Positions 1 through 10,929 of a DNA stretch of 64,000 nt are shown here, piece after piece. Each line of letters opens with the position of its first letter. Position 1 is the stretch's first letter. The translations under genes were made by a program, and so were the position numbers. The stretch is from Hemerocallis citrina (lineage: Eukaryota > Streptophyta > Magnoliopsida > Asparagales > Asphodelaceae), in contig CM030358.1 in NCBI GenBank assembly GCA_017893485.1, forward strand, positions 145,094,393 to 145,158,392. The letters are read 5' to 3'. The notes under the pieces were generated by a model, which worked only from the letters and a program-made list of their open reading frames with translations, did not search any database and had not been told where the DNA came from.

Positions 1-77
1 CACAGATACTTATTTGTTTCCATCGACTGTTAGGATTTCCAAATTGTCACAGATACTTATTTGTTTCCATCGACTGT
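1..77. repeat. Two direct copies of a 30-bp sequence
   Basis: The sequence starting cacagatacttatttg is present at 1-30 and again, identically, at 48-77, 47 bases apart. It lies just upstream of the hAT coding remnant, probably in its intron. No function is apparent. Confidence 0.8.
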
Positions 78-178
78 AAGCCTTTTCTAGAAGCATTACT
101 TTCGACATTTATTAATATATATAATGAGTCTTATATTTCTTTGAATTTATTAATGTACAGGATCAGTTCATTTTCTAA

Positions 179-1531
179 AATATCCTCAGCACAAAGAATA
201 TAAGAGGTCAAGGGTATGATGGAGCAAGCAACATGCGAGGTGCATTGAATGGACTACAAGTCTTGATTTCCAATGATTCTCCAAGTGCATATTATGTACA
301 TTGTATGGCTCATCGGCTTCAATTAGCATTAGTTGCATCATATAGAGACGTGGGTCCAATTCATCACTTCTTTAATGATTTGACTTACATTATTAACATT
401 CCTAGTGCTTCTTGCAAAAGAAATGATCAGTTGAAAGCAGCTAAAGCTTCTGAACTTGAGTTCTTAATTGCAAATGGAGAAATGGAAACAGGTACAGGGC
501 TAAATCAAATTGGCTCTTTGCAGCGAGTTGGAGATACTCGTTGGAGTTCTCATTTAAAATCAATCACAAACTTGTTGAATATGTTTAGCTCGACATGTGA
601 AGTTCTTATTAGTCTCATTGATGATGGTGGCTCTGCTCAACGTGCAGATGCAGAGAAGGCTTATGAGCTTTTAACCTCTTTCCAATTTGTCTTTATATTG
701 CACCTCATGAAAGAAGTTTTTGAAATCACTGATCTTCTTTGTCAAGCTTTGCAACGCAAGTCTCAAGATATTGTAAATGCATTGCATCTTGTATCTTCTA
801 CAAAGAAATTTCTTCAAAATCTTAGCGAGACTGGTTGGAAAGCCTTACTTGATAAGACAAGATTATTTTGTGAGAAACGTCAGATGGATATACCGGATAT
901 GTCGGATCAATATAAAAGAAAATTTCCATCTCGACATCCACAGCCGCATCTTACAATTGAACATCATTATCGGGTTGACATATTCATTGCCACAATTGAT
1001 TCTCAATTGCAAGAATTAAATATCCGATTTAATGAAAATACGGTTGGTTTACTTGTGCTAAGTGGTATTTTGGATCCGAGAGATGCATATACATCTTTTA
1101 ATGTCGAGAAAATTTGCAAGCCTGCAAGCCAATTCTATCCTGAAGATTTTTCTAAGCAAGATCAAACACATCTAAAGTGTCAACTAGAACATTATATACT
1201 TGATATTCCTCTTCGTAGTGAATTCAAGAATTTGTCATCTCTTTCCGAGTTATGTCAAGCATTAGGGAGATCTAGAAAGTCAATTATCTATCCTCTTGTT
1301 GATCAACTAATTAGGCTTGTGCTCACATTACCGGTTTCTACAACAACTACTGAGAGGGCATTTTCGGCAATGAGTTTTGTGAAAAATCGGCTTCGAAACA
1401 AGATGGAGGATGATTATCTCTCGAACTACTTGATGATTTTTATTGAAAGAGAAATAGCAGAGGACTTGTGCATAGATACAATTATCAAAGAGTTTGCTTC
1501 TATGAAAGAACGCAGATCACAATTCTTTTAA
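179..1531 (+). CDS. hAT-superfamily transposase, C-terminal part (5' truncated)
   Basis: The frame is open from 179 to the stop at 1531. The first ATG (233) is not the real start: the upstream in-frame residues GQGYDGASNM form a motif typical of plant and animal hAT proteins of the ZMYM1/TTF zinc-finger type, and this motif lies inside the catalytic domain. Features seen in order: the GQGYDGASN motif, an AHRLQLAL stretch, DTRWSSH, and near the end TTERAFSAM followed by KNRLRNKM, which is the hAT dimerisation region. The zinc finger and N-terminal catalytic part are absent; an acceptor-like tgtacag at about 162 and cctcag at about 189 suggest an intron upstream. A family member would cut and paste DNA as a dimer. 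Whether this copy is expressed or domesticated cannot be told; a decaying transposon is most likely. Confidence 0.8.
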   Translation, partial: NILSTKNIRGQGYDGASNMRGALNGLQVLISNDSPSAYYVHCMAHRLQLALVASYRDVGPIHHFFNDLTYIINIPSASCKRNDQLKAAKASELEFLIANGEMETGTGLNQIGSLQRVGDTRWSSHLKSITNLLNMFSSTCEVLISLIDDGGSAQRADAEKAYELLTSFQFVFILHLMKEVFEITDLLCQALQRKSQDIVNALHLVSSTKKFLQNLSETGWKALLDKTRLFCEKRQMDIPDMSDQYKRKFPSRHPQPHLTIEHHYRVDIFIATIDSQLQELNIRFNENTVGLLVLSGILDPRDAYTSFNVEKICKPASQFYPEDFSKQDQTHLKCQLEHYILDIPLRSEFKNLSSLSELCQALGRSRKSIIYPLVDQLIRLVLTLPVSTTTTERAFSAMSFVKNRLRNKMEDDYLSNYLMIFIEREIAEDLCIDTIIKEFASMKERRSQFF

Positions 1532-1732
1532 GCTACACTTGTTTTTTTGTTTATTGGAATGAGACAAATATATTTTTTGGAATTTTGTAAGAAATCAAGA
1601 CAATTTGACTTATTTGTTTATTTTTTTTTTAATGTGTGATATGTGAACTATCTTTTGAAGACTAGATCTCTATGCCAAAAAATTATATTTACTTTATAAA
1701 TTGTTTTTTCTTCTTAATTTTATTTATTATTT

Positions 1733-1765
1733 AGCCCCCCGACAAAATTGTTCTGGTTCGCCCTG
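1733..1765 (+). repeat. Probable 3' terminal inverted repeat of the hAT element
   Basis: About 200 bp after the transposase stop, the stretch from agcccccc to gttcgccctg resembles the reverse complement of the common plant hAT end that begins CAGGG and reads into GGAGCCAG-like sequence. The matching 5' end lies outside the window, so neither the pair nor the 8-bp target duplication can be tested. Confidence 0.45.
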
Positions 1766-1773
1766 CAAATTGG

Positions 1774-2314
1774 AGATATGAGAAGAGGTGCATTTTGGGG
1801 AAGTTGGAAGGTACTTTGGGAATGGAGAAAGAAAATGGAGGTTTATTATTTATCCAAAGGAAGGGAGAATTTGTGCACAGTGGATTCAAATACTGTATAA
1901 TCTGGTACTTGTGTTATTTGTTTGGATGTGTGAAATAAGAAATAAAATAAACCTGGAAGTATATGGAAACAGACTGCATAAAGGAATTAATGGTAATTTA
2001 TCAACCTCCTCCATCCATTCCCACACGAATACTTATCAGCCACTCACTCGCACAAATCAATACACTTTCGAAGTCAAACAAAAGAACCAATTCTCCTTGG
2101 GCATAAACTTAAAATATACAACAAGAAGAGCATAACCGGTCTTGGTCTTGCTACAGTGACGCCCATACCAGAATTGTCTTGATACAGTCGCCCATGCCAA
2201 AAACATTAAGTAGTACTTAGAATTTGCGAGCGAGAACTTTCTTTTTTAGGAAAACAAAGGAACGACAAACAACTCAGATTGTTGTAAACAACGGATCAAC
2301 ATCCAACACAATCT
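1774..2314. other. Intergenic stretch, including the SINAT 3' untranslated region
   Basis: There is no convincing gene here. The part next to 2314 must hold the 3' untranslated region of the minus-strand SINAT gene. A 115-codon open frame on the plus strand (1788-2135) has no recognisable motif and looks like chance. Confidence 0.5.
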
Positions 2315-2677
2315 TCAGGTACAAAGATTTGGAATGCACACTCCTGATTCGGGGTTTTGCTGCTCTTTCCATATACGTCCGGTGACCCTAAGCTTGAGCT
2401 CTTTCCGATCACCCCCAGAGAAAAAGAGAGCCATGTTCCTCTGGATTATGAGGCCGTCATGGCTATCCCGGACCTTGCGGTGGCTGTCTCTGATGCTCCG
2501 AGGAGTGCCTTCCCATATGAGTTTTCTTCCATTTGCCCCAACCTCGAGGCTGTAGTTGTAACCTCTGGCATCATTCTCATCTCCCATAAACCGCAAAAAT
2601 GCCATGTATACAGGGGCCATACCTAGCTGGAATGCCTCAAAATGAAGGCAGAAGTACTGTCCAAAACAGTTGAAAAC
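2315..2677 (-). CDS. SINAT exon 3 with stop
   Basis: Codes for 120 residues of the TRAF-like domain, from VFNCFGQYF to IPNLCT, then the stop at 2315. The acceptor is tgatccag at 2678. The family-typical stretches LIWEGTPRSIRD and NMALFFSGGD are intact. Confidence 0.95.
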   Translation of the reverse strand, partial: VFNCFGQYFCLHFEAFQLGMAPVYMAFLRFMGDENDARGYNYSLEVGANGRKLIWEGTPRSIRDSHRKVRDSHDGLIIQRNMALFFSGGDRKELKLRVTGRIWKEQQNPESGVCIPNLCT

Positions 2678-5600
2678 CTGGATCAAAAGAAAGAAGTATC
2701 AGATCTTGAGGAACGAACGAGTTTTTGAACAAATTTTCATGTAAAATAATAATGGGATTATTAATACTCAGGAAAACCGTATTAAACTTACAGTGAAGCA
2801 AAACATTGTAACTAGGATTACTGAATTTTAAAATAATGCATGTATCCTAAATACGAGATCAGCAAAACATTATGTCAAAAATATACACTCCCTTACACAG
2901 ATATCAAACAAGGATATTGGACTAAGATGCATAGTGCTTAATTGGTACCTAAACACACTTGGACAATGGACACAACTGGACATTAGATTTCTCTGCAAGA
3001 ACAGAATGGATAATGAATTTTACATAGTTTTACGCATGTACTACACTGACATTCTCTCCCAGCTAAGCATAATCTTTAATAATATGAACACATTAACTCA
3101 GTGGCACATTTAAGATAAGTCCAACACATTGAAGGAGTGCCCAGGAAATGTTGGTGACAAACATGAGTCTAAACATGTTCTGACTTCATGCTAGAAATTT
3201 TTTCTGCTATAAATAATTGATTTTTTTTTCTTCTAAATTGCATTACCTATTACCATCAGAGAAGGAAGCTTAACATGTAACATATCTCTACTACTATAAT
3301 GGGAGAAGTCCTTAGTGTAATTTGTCCATATCCCAAACCGTGCAACGCAAGTCTATCTCTATCTCTTCAGTCTTCATATATCTCCACATATATAATAGGA
3401 AAGGGGTGTGATGACTGCAGTGTAATTCATTTTTTCTTTTTTTTTCCTTTTCAATTTTTCCCCCAAAATTTCCCCCACGTGCATAGCACGTGTAAAATAC
3501 TAGTGAACTGTAAACAAACTGAATATCATCCTATCTTTATTGCAATAAGATACATTTAGAACAAGAACCATGAGGATCTACTGGGTCGGCCGACTCGGCA
3601 TCACTAGTGAGCAAGAGGGCTATAAAAAATAAAACAATGTATAATAAAATAAAAATAAAATAAATACACTTGGAGATAATGAAAAACCCAGGGAGTGAAT
3701 ATTTTGCACTTAAACTATTTAAAAAGTGTTCACGGCATTGAATAAAAGCAAGTGATTTTAGAGAACAGAGACGGTTGATGGAGGATACTCACCGTCAGCA
3801 TCCAGGTAGCATTTTCAACCTCACGAGGATTGGATTTCACGTAACGATGGTTGAAGGTGCAACCAGTGTGCATGTCCACTTTGTGATCATCCCTTAAATG
3901 TGTAACCAAGAATGGAATGTCCCCGACAACCGAGCACTCTGACCCTGCATAAGGGCAGTTGTATGGCCTCAAATTGCACTGAGCTTCATGCTTCAGCTTA
4001 CTGTAGTATGGAAAGATTTCAGGGCAACCCAAAGAATAGTACTTGCAAGGGAGCTCCAGTGATTCAGCAACCTTTTCTAATGCCAAACACCGGATGTCTC
4101 CAAGCTCTTGTCTGCAGGTAGGACAACGATTGTGGACCCTACTTTTACAAGTTGAACACAAAGTGTGTCCATTTGGGCACTGTACCAAAAATTAATTGCG
4201 ATTTTTGTAAAATCAGAAATAAATTTAAGAATATCCTTCAACAAATCATGCAATGCAATATTTTACAAGCTCTTGTCTGCAGGTAGGACAACTGTGGACC
4301 CTACTTTTACAAGTTGAACACAAAGTGTGTCCATTAGGGCACTGTACCAAAAATTAAATGTATTTTTTGTAAAATCAGAAATGAATTTAAGAATGCCCTG
4401 CTTCAAATAACAAATCATGCAGTGCAATATTTAGTTGATGACACTTGCCTCTACAAACTCAAAACAGCTTGAGTGCCAATTCCAATGAAATGATTACGAT
4501 AATCCTAACAGAAATCTTATATGCTTGGTACACACTTAACAAGCAGGCAGAGTGCAAAAAATTAGATTATATACGTATATATGAAATAAGATGCATTATT
4601 ATCAGAACAAGGAGAATGTAAAGACTCGCGAGAAATAAGATAAGCCACAGATAATGTGAAATGATGCAAAAGAAAAATAACAGTAGCCAAAATCAGGGAC
4701 GGATTCGATTGGGGGCAGTAGGTTATGCCACTAAATAATCAAAAGTCCTTCAAGGCTTTAATAAGTGGCTAATGATGCCTGGGGATGTAGGTTTAAAAAT
4801 GTTAGTTGCCCCCCAAGACTGTAGGTTCTGCTACTAAACAAGCAAAAGTCCTCCAAGGCTTTAATAAGTGGCTAATGATGCATGGGGATGTAGGTAAGTG
4901 GCTCATGAAGCATGGGGATGTGGGTTTTAAAATGTTATTTGCCCCCCATTAACTGGGAATTAGTTGTCTGAGTCGTCTGACACCAACCTTTCTTAGTCTA
5001 TGATTTTCAACCAAATCATTTAGGTCACTGAATTTGAACGAAACTATTTAACTCTGGTTGTATCTACTTCTCCATGTCACAAAAACTTCTTCTGTTGTTA
5101 AAATTCCAGATTTTTATCTTTTCTTTTGTTGTTGTTGTTGTTGTTGAGAGAAAGAGAATTCTTAGTAGGTATTTACCTTATTCTTCTTTTCTCTTGAATC
5201 GTTCCCTTACTCCCAAATTATAACCCAACTAACAGCAAAAGTGAAGTATTGTTGATTACAGATAAGGGTCTGACACCAATATGTCTAAAACAGGTGCTTT
5301 TAGAAATTTTGCATCACAAAATTTAAAGTTAAATGCATTATGCAACTAAGTTAATTCATTTATGAATAATAGTACTCAAGTGTAGAAATTAATAAGTAAT
5401 CACATTCACAAGGTTAATTGACCGATTGTTTGTCTGCATACACCAACGACATGTCATTGGTAGTATTGAAGACTAATCATTTAGCACCTGAGAGGCTAAA
5501 TATTTTCACTATATCCACACACCACAATTCCAGTTTATGATAAGCTTTCTTTTTTATTTTAAGAAAAAAATAGAAAAAATCTTTAAATGCAAGGTTGATA

Positions 5601-8600
5601 TAATTAAAATGAAGTTTTAAATGTATGAGCAAGATTTAAATGGATGCTTGGTACAGAATGAAGTTTCAACATGTAAGTGCAAGGTGTTAAATGTTAAATA
5701 CGTATTGTAGGAGACCAATTTTCCATATAGGGTATTGGGAATAAATTAGATATATTGGGGACATTCAGAAAATATCGGATTGCCTAATCAGATGAAAGTA
5801 CAAACCCTACATGTGATCTAAATGACCTAACATTATTATACTTGCATATTACATATACAAACATCTTAATGCAAATAATAATTACAACAGAAGTATATGA
5901 TCGCCCCCCGCTTATATGAAATTATATTATAATACAAAAACGAAAGATATCTATATCTTGGAGCTTATCAAACACACTTATCTGTAGACAATTATGCTGT
6001 AAGAAAAATGAAAAGAAGCTTCTTGAAAATAGGCTAAACCCTCATTTTGATTTATATCTCCCTTTCATCATGTACTTGTACCAATGTATAACATCTCGTG
6101 AGGTCGAAGCGAGAGCGGTTGCTTTCCTAAATTTTAAATCTCAGATTTCGGACTCGTCTCGGCAAGGGGTGTTTCGTCTCAGATCAGAGATATCGGAGGA
6201 GATCTCGGGAAAATGTGATCATCTCGAATGTTTATTTCGGACACTCAATAAAAATATTTTTTGTTACTAAATAAGATATTATATGTTCTACATGTCATTT
6301 ATCATATAAAATATTGTATAATGTAATTAATGATATGCATCAATCACGATAAATATTCGCAGAATGTAACAACTATATAAAAGAGAATGTAATATAAGTA
6401 TATAACTAAATTAAATTTGCACTGATTAGAAAAAATGTATTAGTTAATAGACTTGACTTTGCATATACACAAATAATAGAGAGAAAATCCTCACATTGTT
6501 TTAGCTTAAGGTCTTGTATTGAAAGACTTATATGCAAAAAGTAAAACAAAAAAAAGATATATATTCACAATAACATTAATGCCTATTTCGGGTGATATTT
6601 CGGTAATTTCGGCAATAATTCGGCCGATATTTCGGCAATTTCGGTCCAAAACGATATGGAGTATAAAATCTGTGATTTCGTATCGGCAATCTAGCTGAAA
6701 CGAAATTTCGGCCGTATCGGCCGAAATTTAAAACAATGTTGCTTTCTTATCTGGAGCAATGGAGATAGGAGGAAATGATGTGATGAAGTCACCCAAAAAA
6801 AATTAAAATTTGAGGACGTGATGAGAAGAAAATGGAATGACAAGGTTGCAAAACGAAGGGAAGAAGACTAAACAATTAGGATGCAATCACATCTAACATG
6901 AACAAAAAAGAAAACAAATGAGGAAGCGGTGGTAAGCAAAGGTGAGAAAGTAGGAGATAAGGGTTGAAGATAAGTAGGTTTTTTTACTACTAAAAGACTG
7001 TTTGGGGCGAATAAGATTGGCTTATATAACTAATATCGATCGACATAACGCCCAAAATATATCAATAATCTAAATCGTTGAAAACATTGAACCAATAACG
7101 GAGGCCTATAAAAACCGTGATAACGGACGATATAACACTCCAACGGCTGAGACTTAAAACACTGAACTTGAGATTTGTAATGGGATGGTTGTCTACAAGA
7201 CTACAATATACGCACAACCCAACTCTAGCCACAGACTCGTAATATTAGAGATGAGCAAATCATATAACTTTTTCAGCACATGAAATTCATCCTGAACAAT
7301 TGAAAAGGATATGCAAGTATGTGTTTTTTTATTCAAATGCAGGGACTAAAGATTACCGATATCAATATGAACTTTTTATATTCTTCAGCATGTTTATACT
7401 ATCCTACCCTCTCTAAGAAAAGTTTTAGATTTGCCCCTCAACAAAATCCATAATTGTTATGATGGTATGGAGAAAGTGTGCCAATAGATACTTGACAAAA
7501 CTTCCAATAATATTGTTCTTTGCCACATCTTGTAATGAAGATAGCAAAACCTAAAATCAAAAGGGGCAGCATCCAAAGAAAGAAAAATTAACATGGTCAA
7601 TGGTGCAGGGGCAATGCATCTTGTTTATGTCTATACAGACTATACCAACACCAATTTGACACTAAATCTTCTCTTCCAAAAACCAGCAACATGAAATATG
7701 TATGATAGGGCAGACATATGCCCTCGGCACATCCATCACACCTACTTTTTGTCTCAATTTAAGCAAGTTAAAAAAATCCTTGTCCAAGGTAATAACATTT
7801 TAAAGTAAATTATCCAACTCAAGAGTGAGAATTGGAGAATTACCGATATATTTAATTTTACGGCGGTTGGCACTTTTTTCTCAAAAAAATATATATTTAA
7901 TTTTAAATTTTGATTCCTAAATTCCCACACACAAAATATCACAAAAATATAAGATGGCGCTAGGAAAAAATCCTTAAATTTTAAAATAACAAGTAAATAC
8001 TAGATTACCATTGGTATTTAATAGAATTAGTCACAAATTAACAATTATAAGTTGTGAATGAACCTTTTGAATGATTAGACAGGTCAATACAATTTACAAA
8101 TGTTATAAATTGTGGATCGGGTTTTGTGAGTAAGATTTACAAACTTGTTAACTTTTTTTTTTAAAAGATCACGAGCGTCTAGATTGATTGCCTCATACAC
8201 CTATACAACCACCTAGGCGTCCACCTTAACTGCATAGACGCCCACTTTAACTGCTTAGGCGCCGCCTTAACCCGCCTAGACAACCACCTAAGAGACTACC
8301 TGCTTAATCTGATCGCATATCCTAAAGTCGGAGAGGTCTACCCACTGCCTCTGCCTAGGCGGCCGCCCACAAAAACACTGCTGAGAACATGAGTATGCAA
8401 ATCAAAATTCCCAACAATGTTGTGTTCCTTGGTTTGGTATGGTACATTGCATTCATAGGACTCTTTAGTTATTGGTGACAATTTTTGCATATCATCATTT
8501 CCACATATATTAGTTTGTGGGAATCCCAAAAAACCCCTCTTAGAGGAAAATGTGACTCCCACACGAACCCAACATTCCTTCCAAAACTATGCTCATTTTT

Positions 8601-9051
8601 CAGCCATACCAAGTAATCTCCTGAACATTACCGTGCATCAAACGCCCACACTCCCGATTCCCAAATCTGACAACACCCAATTGCGATAAAAATCCCCAAA
8701 ATCCTAGATCCACAACCCCCCAATCAGACCACCCACCCCTCAAACAAATCCAGAAACCACCCATCCACATTCCAAATTCCCCCACCAACATCACGAACCA
8801 AGAAACCAATCTACAATCACAACCAAATAAAATAAAATACAAAATCGCACCTGATGAATCGGCGGGTACATCGAATTGGTACAGACCGGGCACTCCAACA
8901 GCTCATGCACGCTACTCGCCGGCGCCGGCGCCGTCCCCCCTCCGCCACCGCCGCCGCCGCTTCGGCCGCCTTGAGACTTGGAAAAGGGCTGGCGAATCTT
9001 CTCATCGTCGCAGGTAGAAACGCACTCGATGTTGTCAAAATCTAACTCCAT
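2315..9051 (-). CDS. SINAT-type (SEVEN IN ABSENTIA) RING E3 ubiquitin ligase, three exons, 316 aa
   Basis: Joining 9051-8851, 4179-3793 and 2677-2315 gives an uninterrupted 316-codon protein with GT-AG introns, both in phase 0. Order: a short acidic N-terminus with a run of eight glycines (residues about 32-39), a C3HC4 RING (about 54-90, starting ECPVCTNSMYP and ending CPTCRQEL), the cysteine/histidine-rich SIAH zinc region (about 100-170), then the TRAF-like substrate-binding fold up to the C-terminus VCIPNLCT. Length and order match the plant SINAT family (about 305-325 aa), closest by eye to Arabidopsis SINAT5. Family members dimerise and ubiquitinate cytosolic and nuclear targets in hormone, light, drought and autophagy pathways. 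All zinc ligands visible in the family are present. Intron 1 (4671 nt) splits the RING; intron 2 is 1115 nt. This is the only clear host gene in the window. Confidence 0.95.
2678..3792 (-). other. SINAT intron 2
   Basis: AT-rich intron between the zinc-finger and TRAF-domain exons, bounded by gtgagt and ccag. Apart from the Helitron at 3285-3503 nothing else is recognisable in it. Confidence 0.85.
3285..3503 (+). mobile_element. Small non-autonomous Helitron (219 bp)
   Basis: It starts TCTCTACTACTATAAT directly after an A (3284) and ends CTAG directly before a T (3504), the A/T host junction of Helitrons. A perfect 7-bp stem with a 3-base loop (CACGTGC ATA GCACGTG, 3476-3492) lies 11 bases before the end, exactly where the Helitron terminator hairpin belongs. 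It codes for nothing, so it would need a RepHel protein from elsewhere. It sits inside SINAT intron 2. Confidence 0.88.
3793..4179 (-). CDS. SINAT exon 2
   Basis: Codes for 129 residues from CPNGHTLC to ENATWMLT: the rest of the RING and the SIAH zinc-finger region. The acceptor is ttggtacag at 4180 and the donor is gtgagt starting at 3792. The first part of this exon is duplicated in the intron just upstream (4266-4433). Confidence 0.95.
4101..4433. repeat. Tandem duplication of the first part of SINAT exon 2 and its acceptor
   Basis: The segment 4101-4265 is repeated at 4266-about 4433 with small differences. The outer copy keeps the branch/acceptor region (ttggtacag ending at 4342) and the frame CPNGHTLCSTCKSRV, lacks three bases inside the following codons, and then runs past the RING-like CPTCRQEL into intron sequence, reaching a TGA after about six codons. 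If spliced in place of exon 2 it would give a short protein with an altered RING. It is probably a dead duplicate, but the splice signal is intact. Confidence 0.85.
4711..4955. repeat. Imperfect two-copy tandem repeat of about 105 bp
   Basis: Two copies begin at gtaggttatgcc and gtaggttctgct and share the stretch around caaggctttaataagtggc. The second copy has an additional internal duplication of about 30 bp. Each copy ends in a run of C. The unit lies in SINAT intron 1. Confidence 0.75.
6119..6748. mobile_element. Probable non-autonomous Mutator-like element with target duplication
   Basis: The direct repeats ttgctttcct (6119-6128) and ttgctttctt (6739-6748) flank about 610 bp. The ends are loosely inverted: aaattttaaatctcagattt at the left and, read in reverse, cattgttttaaatttcggcc at the right. 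The interior is rich in repeated atttcgg and ggccga motifs and has no gene. A target duplication of 9-10 bp suggests the Mutator superfamily, but the inverted ends are short and degenerate. Confidence 0.5.
8160..8385. repeat. Repeat rich in CGCCTAGG/CCTAGGCG words
   Basis: Words such as cacctaggcg, cttaggcgcc and gcctaggcgg recur several times within 220 bp, partly palindromic, unlike the AT-rich intron around them. It is probably a degraded transposable element of unknown class. Confidence 0.45.
8851..9051 (-). CDS. SINAT exon 1
   Basis: Codes for residues 1-67, from MELDFDNIE to YPPIHQ. The ATG at 9051 is chosen because the N-terminus looks like that of SINAT5-type proteins. The donor is CAG followed by gtgcg at 8850. 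The exon is GC-rich through the polyglycine codons. It contains the first RING cysteine pair (CPVC). Confidence 0.92.
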
Positions 9052-9375
9052 TTTTTTGGGTTTTTTTTTTGTTTTTGTTTTTGTTTTTTTTCGGAGAAGG
9101 AATAATTACATGATATGGCGTCCGCTTTTTTTGTTTTCGTTTCTCTCTCCCTTTTGTTCTTTCCTTTTCCCTTCAAATGGAAGGAAAGAGAAAGGTGAGA
9201 GGGAGAGAGAAGGGTAAAATGAGGGATTTGGAGAGATGCTTCTCTCTTCTTCTTCTTCTTATTTTTTTTTCTTCTTATTTTTTATATTTTTTATATTTTT
9301 TATATTTTTTTGATTTTTGAGAATTGGAATTGGGGGAGAGAGTCAGAAAATGAAGGGGAAAGGATGATGAAAGGG
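9052..9375 (-). promoter_or_regulatory. SINAT 5' untranslated region and promoter region
   Basis: Read on the minus strand this is a purine-rich leader (GA and GAA runs at about 9160-9270) preceded by repeated TATAAAAAAT words at about 9285-9312. Such A/T-rich TATA-like sequence about 240 bp before the ATG could be the core promoter. Placement is by position and composition only. Confidence 0.4.
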
Positions 9376-9762
9376 TGGCAACGGTTGGATTGGGGTGGGT
9401 CCGGTTCTACGTATAGTTGCGGATCCGTTATTAGTGTTTTATAGAATCCGCTTGAGATTCAAACCAGTGTGGCAGTGTGTACATATTAGATTATTTTTTT
9501 TATTTTTTTTCTGGCAAAGTAACAATCAGAGGCATGGCAACCGGACCGAGCGGGCCGGTCCAGTTCCAATGAGAAAGGAGGCGAGCTCGAACTTGGCCAA
9601 TCAGCCTGGTCCCCCTGGTTCCGGACTGAGGTGGGCTAGGCCGGGCTGATTTTTATTTTAATTTTGAAATTCTCTTTTATTATTTTAACATATAAAATAA
9701 ATAAAAAAATATTTAATATTGTAATCTAGAATGATGTACAAGAGTCATAAAATAATAAATAG
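9376..9762. other. Intergenic, left flank of the transposon nest
   Basis: No gene is seen. A segment near 9690-9760 (ataaaaaaatattt, then tagaatgatgtaca) returns in the same orientation after the right end of element F at about 51839-51925, as if the target had been duplicated or the flank copied. Confidence 0.5.
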
Positions 9763-9904
9763 TTTTTTACCACATGGGTCACTAACAAATGTTTCAATTC
9801 TGTATACCTCACTTAGGGGTGGGCATCGATCGGTATCCGACCCAATATGGACCATCCACCACCGATCCAAAGAAGAACGGTTTTTAAATTTTCTCATCCG
9901 CAAC

Positions 9905-10501
9905 TGTTGCCGCTAAATTTGGTGTATGGGCAAACAGATGGAATTTGTGGATTCTTAGGAAAACTGAATAGCAAACCTGTGTACCTGTTCCGTTGGAGAT
10001 TGAAGCTGACTCCTGCCGTACACCTGCAAAAAGTGCGACACACCGGGGTTGTTCCCGGCGATGCACCCTCCGACGCTCAAGTCAATAATCAGGGAAGATT
10101 ATGCAAGAGCGCAAAAACTGGAGAAAGATTGATTACCTCTTAATGGAGATGAATGGGGGGTATTTATAGGCGCCGCTGGGATCAGATTAGGAATGTAATC
10201 CCCCTGTGGTTAGATAAGGAATGTAATCCCTAATCCCCAGTGAAGGGATAGATATGAATCATGGTCGTTGATTAGGATCTAACCAGAAACCCTAATTCTA
10301 TCCCTTCTGGACCGGGTTTGCTGCGGGTTGAGACCCGCACCCAGTTGAGGTGGATCCGTTCGCGGGTAAGTGGGTCTTCGGGGAAGATAACCAGTACCCG
10401 CTTCAGACCCGTTGGTAAGTGAAATTACCGTTTTACCCCTGAGCTTCAAGATTCGTGTCAATTTGGACGGTTCCGATTTAACCCCATTTTTAGCCACATC
10501 A
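9905..10501 (-). repeat. Element A 3' LTR
   Basis: 597 bp, bounded by TG and CA. A TATA box (CTATAAATA on the minus strand) lies near 10160. A 14-bp word aggaatgtaatccc occurs twice just beyond it (about 10189-10230). Next to its inner end is the polypurine tract. Confidence 0.93.
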
Positions 10502-10521
10502 CGAGCCCCCCACTCCTAAAG
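10502..10521 (-). other. Element A polypurine tract
   Basis: On the minus strand TTTAGGAGTGGGGGGCTCG directly abuts the 3' LTR. The core AGGAGTGGGGGGCT is shared with C, and nearly with B and D, so both families use the same plus-strand primer type. Confidence 0.8.
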
Positions 10522-10929
10522 ACTGAGTTTGGTCAACCTTTGAGGAGTAGTTTAGCTGTTTTAGTGGCTAGTGGAGTTGTATCGGAGTCCGAATGGAGGG
10601 TTTTGAATCTTGAGGGAGGTAGTAAGGTGATTTTTGAAGCTGTAAGCTGTTCTTAAGCTTCTCTGAATATCCGACGGTCTTTATCTATTTTTTCGGATTA
10701 TTTGTTTAATTTTGCGATGTGTTAACTAGTCGTTCGGGGACCTTCACAATACATTCCAGGCAATAATTGTTCGTTCAGGGGTTCAAAAACATTCCCCCGA
10801 ATTTATAATTATTTTCTAGAATTTCTAGCGAATTTTCCCGAATTTTTAGTAATTTTTTCGCAATTTTTAAATAAATAAAACGATTAAAATAAATAAAAAT
10901 TGATTTTTAATACCTATTTATGGCGTGGC
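10522..10929. other. Element A non-coding leader between 3' LTR and repeat array
   Basis: Nothing coding is seen on either strand. The matching region of C (36813-37205) is similar, for example around ttttcgga and aaataaataaaacga. It lies upstream of the antisense-gene promoter. Confidence 0.5.

Larger units (their letters stand above)
4180..8850 (-). other. SINAT intron 1
   Basis: A 4.7-kb AT-rich intron within the RING-coding region. It contains the exon-2 duplicate, a local tandem repeat (4711-4955), a probable Mutator-like element (6129-6738) and a GCCTAGGCG-rich repeat (8160-8385). The rest shows no coding sequence. Confidence 0.85.

Noticed and set aside
233..235. ATG at 233 as the true start of the hAT protein
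   Set aside because: A conserved motif (GQGYDGASN) lies upstream in the same frame, so the ATG is internal.
1788..2135. 115-codon plus-strand frame after the hAT element
   Set aside because: No recognisable motif and ordinary AT-rich composition. It is next to the SINAT 3' end, where a gene is unlikely.
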